Shown here: positions 1 through 7,700 of the stretch, one piece after another
Layout: each line of letters begins with the position of its first letter
How positions within the stretch are numbered: position 1 is the first letter of the stretch
NCBI GenBank assembly: GCA_028819675.1
Contig: JAPPKT010000515.1
Span: 1-20,427, forward strand
Source of the DNA: Caldilineaceae bacterium
GTDB lineage: Bacteria; Chloroflexota; Anaerolineae; Caldilineales; Caldilineaceae
Length of the DNA stretch: 20,427 bases
Reading direction: 5' to 3'
The notes under the pieces: model-generated
What the model was told of the DNA's origin: nothing
What the model saw: the letters and a program-made list of their open reading frames with translations, nothing else
Database searches by the model: none
Translations under genes and position numbers: made by a program

Positions 1-2068
1 CAACCAACAGTACCTCGATGAGAAGCTGAGTAAGCGCCAGATCGGGCGCACTGAAGAACACGTAAAAAAGGGTCACTGAGACGCCAACAACGCCCAAACT
101 TATGATTGCTCCCAGGCTTGTTCTTATGCGGACTGTAACGTAGGCGGATACAACCATCATGAGAATCAGTATCGTTTCAGGGGCACCGGGAATGAAATCG
201 TTCGAAGGAACGAGGTCTGCTGGTGCAATCTGAGGCAAGGCGACGGCAATAGGAACAGTGGCGGCGAGCAAAACAATGGCCGCCTGCGACGCGAGAGTAT
301 AGCCCTGTGAGAAGCGGGCAGTCACCTGGCCCAATGCGTAGAGCCAGTCCAGCAGGACCTGAAAAACTACCACGCCGCGCAGGTCGTCAGGAAAACGGGC
401 CAGTTCTCTGCGCAAGAAGGCCCGGTTGAAGAAGATCAATACGCCGGCTGCGATGGCGAGCAAACTCGTCAGAAAGACTGGCGTAAAACCGTGCCAGAGA
501 GCCGCGTATTTGTAGATGGGTGAGCCTGATACCGCAGCCGCAGCAGGCATAAAGAGTTTGTTGAGAGGCTGCAAAGCGAACGCGGCAACTGTACCGCATG
601 CAACAAGAATGAGCGGCGCGGCCACGAAAGGGGCGGCAGGATTGTGATGGACGTGCGTAGGAGCATCTTGAAGTGAGTCCTGCTGAGGTGAGCCGTCGTT
701 TTCACCGGTCGGTCCGGGTCGCAAAAAGGCTTCCCACATGAGGGTCAGACTGTAGGTAACGAAGAAGGCCCCGGCGACCGTCGCGGCGCCAAACGCAATC
801 CAACCCGCCATCACGCCGTATTCACCCGCTTCAAAGAGTGATTCGAGCAGGGTCTCCTTTGCTACGAAACCAAACAGGGGCGGGACGCCGGCCATGGAAA
901 GAGCAGCCAACAGGGCAACGGCCGAGGTCACAGGCAGAGAATGCCTGAGCCCGCCCAGCTCTCTCAGATCTCTGACACCGGTCGAATGGTCCACGATACC
1001 GGCTACCAGGAAGAGAGGGCCCTTGTAGAGGGCGTGGGAGAGGATTCCGATGACAACGGCAAGTAGCGCGGCCTCGCTGCGAAAGGCCAAGAGTGTGGTC
1101 AAGACACCGAGCTGGCTGACGGTCGCGTAGGCCAGCAGGGCCTTCATATCCCAGTGCCGGATGGCGGTGACAGCTCCCACAAGCATAGTTATACCGCCAA
1201 AGGTGAGAAGCGCCCACAGCCACATGGGATGGTCGCTGAGGGCGGGGTGCAGGCGGGCCAAAAGGTAGATCCCCGCTTTGACCATGGTGGCCGAATGCAG
1301 ATAGGCGCTCGCAGGTGTTGGCGCGGCCATGGCGCCGGGCAGCCACCAGTGAAAGGGAAACTGGGCTGACTTGGTGAAAGCGCCAAGAAGGACAAGGATC
1401 AGTATTGCCGGATATAGGTCTAGTTCCGTCAGGCCGGGGCGTGCTACGATTTCGCTGATAGTGTATGTGCCGCTTTGCTGGCCCAGCAGAATCATACCTG
1501 CAATCAGGGCGAGGCCACCCCCTGCTGTAACAATGAATGCGTTACGGGCGCCGCCTCTGGCGACAGGCGAACGGTGGGAGTAGCCGATGAGAAGGTAGCT
1601 GGTAACGCTGGTTCCTTCCCAAAAGACGAAAAGTGTCAGCAAGTTGTCGGCCCAGACCAGACCCAACATCGAGGCCATGAAGGCGAAGAGTGAAAGGTAG
1701 AAGTAGCCCTGGCGCTCGTCGTCCTCGAGATAGTAATGCGTGTATAGGGCGACTGCAGCGCCAACGCCGGAAATGATGAGCCCGAAAAGCAGAGAGAGGC
1801 CGTCGAGGCGGAAGGAAAGCGCCAAGCCCAGGCTCTCAACCCATCGATACTGTTCGACAAGGATGGCGCCGTTCTGCAAGGCCCCAACTTGGCCGGAAGC
1901 TGTATCTGCGCCGCCACCCAGGAAAGGGAGGGCGGTATAAAGCTGCCAGAATGTGACGGCCAGGGGAGGCAATGCCGAAAGCCAGCCGGCCCAATTGTGC
2001 TTATGCGGCCGAATCCAATAGAGGACAATACCACTGACAATTATGACTGAGAGGGATGCGGCTAGCAT
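1..2068 (-). CDS. mrpA: MrpA/MnhA-type Na+/H+ antiporter subunit A, 3'-truncated by window edge
   Basis: This is the large antiporter-like subunit of a Mrp-type cation/proton antiporter, homologous to NuoL of complex I, and sits in the cytoplasmic membrane. The frame is open from an ATG at 2068 to base 1 without a stop, giving 689 codons. An in-frame TAG lies five codons upstream of that ATG, so the start is well bounded, though its ribosome site is poor. Hydrophobic helices run throughout. NuoL-family ion-path residues are visible: Glu151 in FVFWEGTSV, Lys233 in FTKSAQFPFHWWLP and Lys264 in ATMVKAGIYLL. The last visible part (GVSVTLFYVFFSAPDLALTQ) is the conserved DUF4040-like region found near the MrpA C terminus, which argues for MrpA rather than NuoL. 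I checked frame continuity at codons near 1678, 454 and 40 and saw no frameshift. Further mrp genes probably lie beyond the left edge. Membrane-bound hydrogenase-type antiporter subunits are an alternative. Confidence 0.9.
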   Translation of the reverse strand, partial: MLAASLSVIIVSGIVLYWIRPHKHNWAGWLSALPPLAVTFWQLYTALPFLGGGADTASGQVGALQNGAILVEQYRWVESLGLALSFRLDGLSLLFGLIISGVGAAVALYTHYYLEDDERQGYFYLSLFAFMASMLGLVWADNLLTLFVFWEGTSVTSYLLIGYSHRSPVARGGARNAFIVTAGGGLALIAGMILLGQQSGTYTISEIVARPGLTELDLYPAILILVLLGAFTKSAQFPFHWWLPGAMAAPTPASAYLHSATMVKAGIYLLARLHPALSDHPMWLWALLTFGGITMLVGAVTAIRHWDMKALLAYATVSQLGVLTTLLAFRSEAALLAVVIGILSHALYKGPLFLVAGIVDHSTGVRDLRELGGLRHSLPVTSAVALLAALSMAGVPPLFGFVAKETLLESLFEAGEYGVMAGWIAFGAATVAGAFFVTYSLTLMWEAFLRPGPTGENDGSPQQDSLQDAPTHVHHNPAAPFVAAPLILVACGTVAAFALQPLNKLFMPAAAAVSGSPIYKYAALWHGFTPVFLTSLLAIAAGVLIFFNRAFLRRELARFPDDLRGVVVFQVLLDWLYALGQVTARFSQGYTLASQAAIVLLAATVPIAVALPQIAPADLVPSNDFIPGAPETILILMMVVSAYVTVRIRTSLGAIISLGVVGVSVTLFYVFFSAPDLALTQLLIEVLLV

Positions 2069-2647
2069 GGTTGCTTCAGTCTACTGCCTGCATGAGAGCA
2101 CTGACCGGGTCCACTGTATCTGTCAGTCCACCAGCTACCCGATCCGGCCATGCCAAATGCAGAACAGACCATTCGCGGGGCGTCGCACAAGGGATCTGGG
2201 GACCCTGATATCCGTGGTACCCAACCATAAGCGCAGGGCAGTTCTTTCCGACGAGTTGAATCCCTGAACCTCTGTCAGACTTGTGGCCGGGCGATACCTT
2301 GAGACCATATTCGCTGTTTGCTTGGAGGGTCGCGCCAAAGAGGGGAACAGCGGGACGACTGCGGTGACACCCTGGAGAAAGAAGCATTGGCGTGGGCAGA
2401 TTACTGTCGCCTATCCTTAGATGAATTCGGCTCGTGCCTGGGCTCCAATGAGAACCTTAGTCGTTTATCTTTTACCACAGTTGCAACGGCTAACCTAACT
2501 TTGGAATCAGGCTTGACGCGCACAAATATTGACGATTGGGAGTCCAAGCGGCGGTACTACTGCTCTGGATTCACACGCCTCCGTCGTGAAGGAGACGCCA
2601 CCTGCATCACAGGCTCAGGTCGAACTCGAAGCAGTGGCGTTTGGCAG

Positions 2648-2733
2648 GATGTCAGATGAGCGAGAGGAGGGGTGACGACGACGGTGACGGGGTGAATTGG
2701 GGTCGCAGAACGCAGATCGGATGATCTGACATC
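2648..2733. repeat. Long-range inverted repeat with 10-base arms
   Basis: The arm GATGTCAGAT at 2648-2657 is matched exactly by its reverse complement at 2724-2733, with 66 bases between. It is followed within six bases by a perfect 6-bp hairpin (2739-2756, arms GGGTCC and GGACCC, loop GTTCGA). The enclosed segment is rich in GGTGA-like and GACG-like short motifs. The function is unknown. It could be the closing stem of a structured RNA, or a chance match. Confidence 0.4.
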
Positions 2734-2811
2734 GACTTGGGTCCGTTCGAGGACCCCGACAAAAGCGCTCGGGTCGGGTAGCAAGGTGGCAGGGATTGGT
2801 AGACGACTTAA

Positions 2812-2852
2812 ACCCTGGCAGGCCACTTTGCCAAGGCAACTACTGCCAGGGT
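2812..2852 (-). terminator. Hairpin downstream of yccF, probable transcript end
   Basis: A perfect 10-bp inverted repeat (ACCCTGGCAG at 2812-2821, its complement at 2843-2852) encloses 21 bases that contain a smaller nested TTGC/GCAA stem. It lies 60 bases past the yccF stop. Read on the minus strand, the stem is followed only by TTTAAG, so the U tract is weak. It may act as a poor intrinsic terminator or as a 3'-end stabilising stem. Confidence 0.45.
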
Positions 2853-2911
2853 CAGTCGAGACAAGAGTAGGTGAATTAGGACGTTGGTAGCTGTCCCGGC
2901 TGGTTCTTGGG

Positions 2912-3280
2912 TTAATGCAAGTCCCTGCCGAAGGGAACGAGTGCGAGCGGGATCAGTTTGATATGCTGCTTGGCGAAAGGGATGCCGACTATAGTGATGG
3001 TAAGTATCAGGGCCGAAAGCAGATGGGCCAGTGCGATCTCCCAACCGAATAATATCAGCCATATCAGGTTGAAGATCACGCGAAGCGTACTGTTGGCGTG
3101 ATGCCCTTCGACAACCTCCTTACCGAACGGGGCGAGGGTTGCTACGCCGATCTTCAATGATTGCAGTCCGAATGGAATGCCGATGACAGTTAGACATAGA
3201 AGCAGCCCGCCGATGATGTAACCCAGAGCGGCGATCAGTCCGCCGAAAATTAACCAAATGACGTTACCCAGCGTACTCAT
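2912..3280 (-). CDS. yccF: YccF domain-containing inner membrane protein
   Basis: This is a 122-residue integral membrane protein of the YccF (DUF307) family, whose biochemical role is not established. Two homologous halves are visible. Residues 1-60 carry GNVIWLIFGGLIAALGYI followed by TVIGIPFGLQSLKI. Residues 65-122 carry NLIWLILFGWEIALAHL followed by TIVGIPFAKQHIKL. Each half holds a hydrophobic hairpin and ends in the family's GIPFxxQ-type motif and an 'APFG' or 'VPFG' turn. The length is typical for the family. The ATG at 3280 is preceded by a GAGGG ribosome site seven bases upstream. It is a single gene: the upstream neighbour is divergent and a hairpin lies downstream. Confidence 0.9.
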   Translation of the reverse strand: MSTLGNVIWLIFGGLIAALGYIIGGLLLCLTVIGIPFGLQSLKIGVATLAPFGKEVVEGHHANSTLRVIFNLIWLILFGWEIALAHLLSALILTITIVGIPFAKQHIKLIPLALVPFGRDLH

Positions 3281-3303
3281 AAACGTTCCCTCAATGGGTA
3301 TTA

Positions 3304-3333
3304 ATGCTACAGAAGATGGGCCGCGGATGCCAA
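3304..3333 (-). promoter_or_regulatory. Possible yccF promoter
   Basis: On the minus strand, TTGGCA (3328-3333) and TAGCAT (3304-3309) are separated by 18 bases and lie just upstream of the yccF ribosome site. The -35 matches consensus at 5 of 6 positions but the -10 at only 4 of 6. Other weak hexamers occur nearby, so this is a tentative call. Confidence 0.3.
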
Positions 3334-3518
3334 TCAGCCCTTTACATTACAATACGAGTTTAGTTCAGGGAGGTTTCTGTGATAGAGAGGAATGCGTTTC
3401 GTTTAAGCTAAGGCGAAGGCCGCACGCTTCTGATTGGTCGGCCGAGAGGCGAGAATGACGTTGTACCGTTTACGGGTCCACTTGTCGGGGGACGCTTCAG
3501 GAGTATTTCCCTAAAAAA

Positions 3519-3550
3519 GGCGGGCATTTTGCGGCCGACCGCCCAAAATG
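3519..3550 (-). terminator. Terminator-like hairpin with T6 on the minus strand
   Basis: On the minus strand the arms GGCGG and CCGCC pair across about 16 bases and run directly into TTTTTT. An alternative pairing, CATTTTG (3525-3531) with CAAAATG (3544-3550), overlaps it. No minus-strand gene is known just upstream, so its client is unclear. It may end antisense transcripts from the acidic-protein locus. Confidence 0.3.
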
Positions 3551-3744
3551 AAGGCTCGTATTCGCGGGCAGGCGTCCCCCTGTGAAAAGTTGGGTAACGT
3601 CATCTGGTTTATTTTCGATTGAATCGGGCAGTTTACAGTTCTGAATTTGAGGGCAATTGGAATGATCTCAAGGAGAGTGCGGCAGTGTACAAACCTAGTG
3701 GGCTGGGAGTCATACAAAAGTAGGACAAATTGCTCCGAAAACGG

Positions 3745-3772
3745 TTGACGGGTCTGAGTTTTCTGCTATACT
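3745..3772 (+). promoter_or_regulatory. Sigma-70-type promoter with extended -10
   Basis: TTGACG (3745-3750) and TATACT (3767-3772) are separated by 16 bases. TGC immediately before the -10 gives the extended -10 pattern. This is one of the best promoters in the window. It drives the acidic four-Cys gene, with a leader of roughly 90 bases to the preferred ATG at 3867. Confidence 0.75.
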
Positions 3773-3866
3773 CGAAGTTATCGATTTACCGAGAGAGGGC
3801 GCGTTCTGTATGGGCAAATGTCATCCATGCGCGGCCCCACGAGCCCGCCATATGGGAGGACTCCAA

Positions 3867-4175
3867 ATGAGCCGGGTGCGCTGCCCGCAGAAGCGCTGTA
3901 GTTTCTGGTTGAACGGATGGTGTGACGCCGATGAAATCGAGTTGGAACCGGTAACGCTTTCGTGCATTACATTCGATGAAATCGAGAACGCAGAGATCCT
4001 TGAAAGTACAGGCGACGCCACCGACAAAGACGAAGAAGAGTTTGAGTGGCTGGATGATGAATCGATTTTCGAAGATGATATGGATGAGAGTCTATATGGC
4101 GTAGACGACGGCGATCCGGAACTCGAAGATGAAGAGGACGATCTGCAGGAGGAAGAAGATTCCTGGCCTCTTTGA
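3867..4175 (+). CDS. Small acidic protein with DUF1540-like four-Cys motif
   Basis: This is a 102-residue protein of unknown function. The first 36 residues hold four cysteines (Cys6, Cys11, Cys19, Cys33) in the order CPQKRC, GWCDADEIEL, SCITF. This resembles the C-x4-C-x(n)-C-x-A-x-x-I-x(n)-C-x-T-F layout of DUF1540-type putative zinc-binding peptides. The rest is an extremely acidic, probably disordered tail: 34 of the last 66 residues are Asp or Glu and only one is Lys. The ATG at 3867 was chosen because GGAGG lies seven bases upstream and the Cys motif begins at once. An in-frame ATG at 3810 would add 19 residues without a comparable ribosome site. The gene sits behind a strong promoter and is followed by another promoter-bearing small gene. 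The metal-binding inference rests on the motif only. Confidence 0.75.
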   Translation: MSRVRCPQKRCSFWLNGWCDADEIELEPVTLSCITFDEIENAEILESTGDATDKDEEEFEWLDDESIFEDDMDESLYGVDDGDPELEDEEDDLQEEEDSWPL

Positions 4176-4326
4176 CTTGTAGGCAGGCGAGACTGCCGGC
4201 GGGAATCCTGAAGGGAGAACCGGAGCAACCTAGCAAAACCCTTGAGCCGCGGCATTTGAGACGGTGCTGCGCCCATTAAGACGATTTTGCCTGGTGTTCA
4301 AGGATGTGGTATCCTCATTTCAGGTA

Positions 4327-4355
4327 TGGACAACTGAACATTTATCGTGTATACT
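4327..4355 (+). promoter_or_regulatory. Sigma-70-type promoter overlapped by an inverted repeat
   Basis: TGGACA (4327-4332) and TATACT (4350-4355) are separated by 17 bases. A 7-base inverted repeat, CAACTGA (4331-4337) and TCAGTTG (4355-4361), brackets the spacer and touches both promoter elements, so a repressor or activator site is conceivable. The promoter would give a leader of about 45 bases for the gene starting at 4408. Confidence 0.65.
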
Positions 4356-4407
4356 CAGTTGCATCATTTCGGATTTATTAGGCAATCATTGGTTAAGGAG
4401 AGCAGCC

Positions 4408-4629
4408 ATGACTTATGAAGCCGCTTTTCCACGATTTACGCCAAGAAAGAGCAAGAGTCGGTCCGGGGCGCTTTTGCCTGTGAAGTCCAGGTTGATGCTG
4501 CCGGTTAAGTGGCAGCCTTCTCTGCGTCTGAGGCAGAAGTACAGTCCGAGATTCTTCCTGGCGATGGCTGTGAGCATCGTAAGCTCTATCAGTTTTCTCT
4601 GGGTCCTCCTGCTGGCAATCGGCGGCTAG
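4408..4629 (+). CDS. 73-residue basic, C-terminally anchored membrane peptide
   Basis: I do not recognise this gene. The ATG at 4408 has an AAGGAG ribosome site about eight bases upstream, a promoter in front and a strong terminator behind, so expression is well supported. Residues 1-48 are strongly basic (Arg and Lys rich, for example TPRKSKSRSG and LRLRQKYSPR). Residues 49-71 form one hydrophobic helix (FFLAMAVSIVSSISFLWVLL) ending three residues from the C terminus. This is a tail-anchored layout, with the positive segment expected in the cytoplasm next to the membrane. The frame is open upstream to 4264, but that part lies before the promoter. The function is unknown. Confidence 0.65.
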   Translation: MTYEAAFPRFTPRKSKSRSGALLPVKSRLMLPVKWQPSLRLRQKYSPRFFLAMAVSIVSSISFLWVLLLAIGG

Positions 4630-4713
4630 GGATCAGAGACTGCGGCCGGAAGTGACCTGATTCAGACTGGGAGAAGTTGCTGGAACTGGTCAGGCACAAC
4701 AGAAAAGGTTGAG

Positions 4714-4752
4714 AATCCCCTGACGTTCATTTGAGCGTCAGGGGATTTTTTT
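4714..4752 (+). terminator. Strong intrinsic terminator
   Basis: A near-perfect stem of about 12 bp (AATCCCCTGACG at 4714-4725, its complement at 4736-4747) has a 10-base loop and runs into seven T residues (4746-4752). It ends plus-strand transcription from the small membrane-peptide gene and separates it from the convergent gene ending at 4773. On the minus strand the T tract is missing, so it is mainly one-directional. Confidence 0.9.
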
Positions 4753-4772
4753 GGTTTGAGAATGCCTCCTGG

Positions 4773-7700
4773 CTACTCATTCGTTGTCAGGGACAGGAGG
4801 TAGGCAACCACAGCATCCAGTTCCTCTTCGGTCAGGAGTTCGCCATAGTTTTCAGGCATGACTTGTAGGCATTGACCTAGGGGACACTCTTCGACGATAA
4901 AGGCGCTTGGCTCGACTATTGCCTCGCGCAGGTATTCCTCGGCTGTATAGCCTTCGCGCCGTGTGCCGGCGATCGCGCCCAGGTTTGTCTGGTCGGGACC
5001 AAGCATGGCCGCGTCAACCTCGGGAAGTCCGGTCGTTATGTGACAACTGTTACAACCCGTCCTCGTCATGGCTTCAATGGCCAGGTCAATAGTTTCCTGA
5101 GTCAACTGTAAAGAGTTGGAAGCCCCTGGTTCGCTTGACTGGGAGGCCTCAACGATTACGGTGATAGTGTCCCGGTACTGTTCGCCGTCTAGCGCGGTGT
5201 GCAGTCCGTCAGCGAACTGGAGGTTCAGCGTATACTCGCCGGGCTCGAGTTCGAGGGTGGCGTTCGTCTGACCCTGTCCGTAGTGGAGGTGCAGTTCGTC
5301 GGTGGGTATGACCTCTCCGGCGGGCGTGAAGCCAGTGTTCACGAGGATATGGAAATGTCCTGCACCTTCATTGACCTCGCCAGACGGCTCGACGACGAGA
5401 CCGGTGGCGGCCATCACGACTTCGAAAGGAGAGGTGACAGTCGTGCCTTCGGCCGGTTGCACAAACTGAACTGACGGAGACTGTTCGCCAGCTTCTACGA
5501 TGACGGTGACGGTGTCCCGGTACTGGTCGCCTTCGAGGGCGGTGTGAAGGCCGTCGGCGAACTGAAGACGCAGTGTGTGCTCGCCGGGCTCGAGTTCGAG
5601 GGTGGCGGTCGTCTGGCCCTGGCCGTAGTGGAGGTGCTTGTCGTCGGTAGGGATGACCTCTCCGACGGGCGTGAAGTCAGTGTTCACGAGGATATGGAAA
5701 TGTCCGGCGCCTTCATTGACCTCGCCAGACGGCTCGACGACGAGACCGGTGGCGGCCATCACGACTTCGAAAGGAGAGGTGACAGTCGTGCCTTCGGCCG
5801 GTTGCACAAACTGAACTGACGGAGACTGTTCGCCAGCTTCTACGATGACGGTGACGGTGTCCCGGTACTGGTCGCCTTCGAGGGCGGTGTGAAGGCCGTC
5901 GGCGAACTGAAGACGCAGTGTGTGCTCGCCGGGCTCGAGTTCGAGGGTGGCGGTCGTCTGGCCCTGGCCGTAGTGGAGGTGCTTGTCGTCGGTAGGGATG
6001 ACCTCTCCGACGGGCGTGAAGTCAGTGTTCACGAGGATATGGAAATGTCCGGCGCCTTCATTGACCTCGCCAGAAGGCTCGACGAGGAGACCGGTGGCGG
6101 CCATCACAACTTCGAAAGGCGAGGTGACGGTTGTGCCGTTGGCCGGCTGCTCAAACTGAACTGACGGTGACTGGTCGCCAGCTTCCACGATGACGGTGAT
6201 GGTGTCCCGGTACTGGTCGCCTTCAAGGGCAGTGTGGAGGCCGTCAGCGAACTGAAGTCGCAGTGTGTGCTCGCCGGGCTCTAGTTCAAGGGTGGCGGTC
6301 GTCTGACCTTGGCCGTAGTGGAGGTGCAGTTCGTCTGTTGGTATTACCTCTCCGGCAGGGGTGAAGTCGGTGTTCACGAGGATATGGAAATGTCCCGCGC
6401 CTTCGTTGACCTCGCCGGACGGTTCGACGATTAACCCGGTTGCCAACATCGCCACTTCGAAGGGTGAGGTTACGGTTGCCCCGTCGGCAGGTAGTCCAAA
6501 TCTTACCGACGGCGATTCGTCGCTGCCTTCGACCGTGACGGTGATGGTGTCCCGGTACTGGTCGCCTTCGAGAGCTGTGTGGAGGCCGTCGGCGAACTGT
6601 AGGCGCAGCATGTGCTCGCCGGGGTCCAGCTCAAGCGTGGCAATTGTCTGGCCTTGGCCGTAGTGGAGATGCCGGTCGTCGGTGGGGATGATCTCGCCGG
6701 CAGGGGTGAAGTCGGTGTTCACGAGAATGTGGAAGTGCCCTGCGCCTTCGTTGACCTCGCCGGACGGCTCGACGATCAACCCGGTTGCCTGCATTGAGAC
6801 TGCGAAAGGTGAGGTTACGGTTGACCCGTCGGCCGGTAGTCCAAATCTTACCGACGGCGATTCGTCGCTGGCTTCGACGATGATAGTGATGCTGTCGCGG
6901 TACTGGTCGCCGTCGAGAGCTGTGTGGAGGCCGTCGGCGAACTGTAGGCGCAGAGTGTGCTCGCCGGGTTCGAGTTCGAGCGAGACGGAAGTCTGGCCCT
7001 GGCCATAGTGAAGATGTTTTTCATCGGTGGGAATGATTTCCCCGGCCGGGACGAAGTCGGTGTCCACAAGGATGTGGAAATGTCCCGCATCGTCGTTGAC
7101 TTCACCAGATGGTTCGACTATGAGGCCGGTTGCCGTCATCGTAACGTCAACAGGTGATGAAACGGTCGTACCGTCGAGAGGATCAAAGAAAGCCACAGAT
7201 TGGTCGGCGGCATCTTCTTCAACAAAAACTATGATCGTGTCGCGATACTGGTCGCCTTCGAGGGCGGTGTGGAGGCCGTCGGCGAACTGCAGGTGCAGCG
7301 TGTGTTCGCCAGGTGTCAATGTCAATTCGGTCTCAAGCGAGGCGTCGCCAAAATGGAGATGCTGGTCGTCGGTTGGGATAATCTCGCCAGCAGGAATGAA
7401 ATCGGTATCGACGAGTATGTGCATGTGCCCCGAACCGTCTACGACGTCGCCTGACGGGTCAACCGACACGCCGACCGCGCCCATTCTCACTGCAAAGGTG
7501 GGAGGTACGATCGCGTGGGTTGTCGGCTGGCGGAAAAAGACCTCCGCCAAAACTGATTCCTCCTGCACTTCTTCGTCCTGCGACGGAGCTTCGGCGGTTG
7601 TAGCCTCTTCAGCCTCCAGTTCCGACTCGGTCTCGGCTGCGGCCAGAATCGCCTCCCGTTCCGCGTCACGAGCCGCCTTAAGATCTGCGCGGAAAGTATC

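Larger units (their letters stand above)
2069..2911. other. 843-base gap without a convincing gene; inverted repeats at its right end
   Basis: No open frame here has recognisable protein character. The longest (minus 2076-2387, plus 2318-2659) show no domain, no membrane segment and no good ribosome site. The right third holds three inverted repeats: 10-base arms at 2648-2657 and 2724-2733, a 6-bp hairpin with a 6-base loop at 2739-2756, and 10-bp arms at 2812-2821 and 2843-2852. The last is probably the end of the yccF transcript. A degraded gene or a structured RNA is possible but not shown. Confidence 0.5.
3281..3866. other. 586-base divergent intergenic region
   Basis: This region separates divergent yccF and the acidic four-Cys gene. 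It contains the tentative yccF promoter near its left end and a strong plus-strand promoter at 3745-3772. Between them, at 3519-3550, is a GC-rich hairpin adjoining a run of six A residues on the plus strand, which reads as stem plus T6 on the minus strand. No open frame in it looks coding. Confidence 0.5.

Noticed and set aside
831..2040. Minus-strand frames at 831-1346 and 1636-2040
   Set aside because: They are in alternative frames of mrpA, whose own frame is continuous from 2068 to base 1 with conserved antiporter motifs.
2076..2387. 103-codon minus-strand frame upstream of mrpA
   Set aside because: It has plausible amino-acid composition in places but no recognised motif and no clear ribosome site, and it ends just before mrpA without coupling. 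It could be a gene remnant but is not supported.
2739..2756. T-arm-like TTCGA loop suggesting a tRNA
   Set aside because: The stem has six pairs with a 6-base loop. No acceptor stem, anticodon arm or D arm can be placed around it.
3821..4276. 151-codon minus-strand Ser-rich frame
   Set aside because: It is the antisense image of the Asp/Glu-rich tail (GAA/GAT codons read as Ser codons) and has no promoter or domain.
5117..7493. CRISPR-like regularly spaced repeat
   Set aside because: The 345-base period is a multiple of three, lies wholly within one open frame and encodes a folded domain in each unit.
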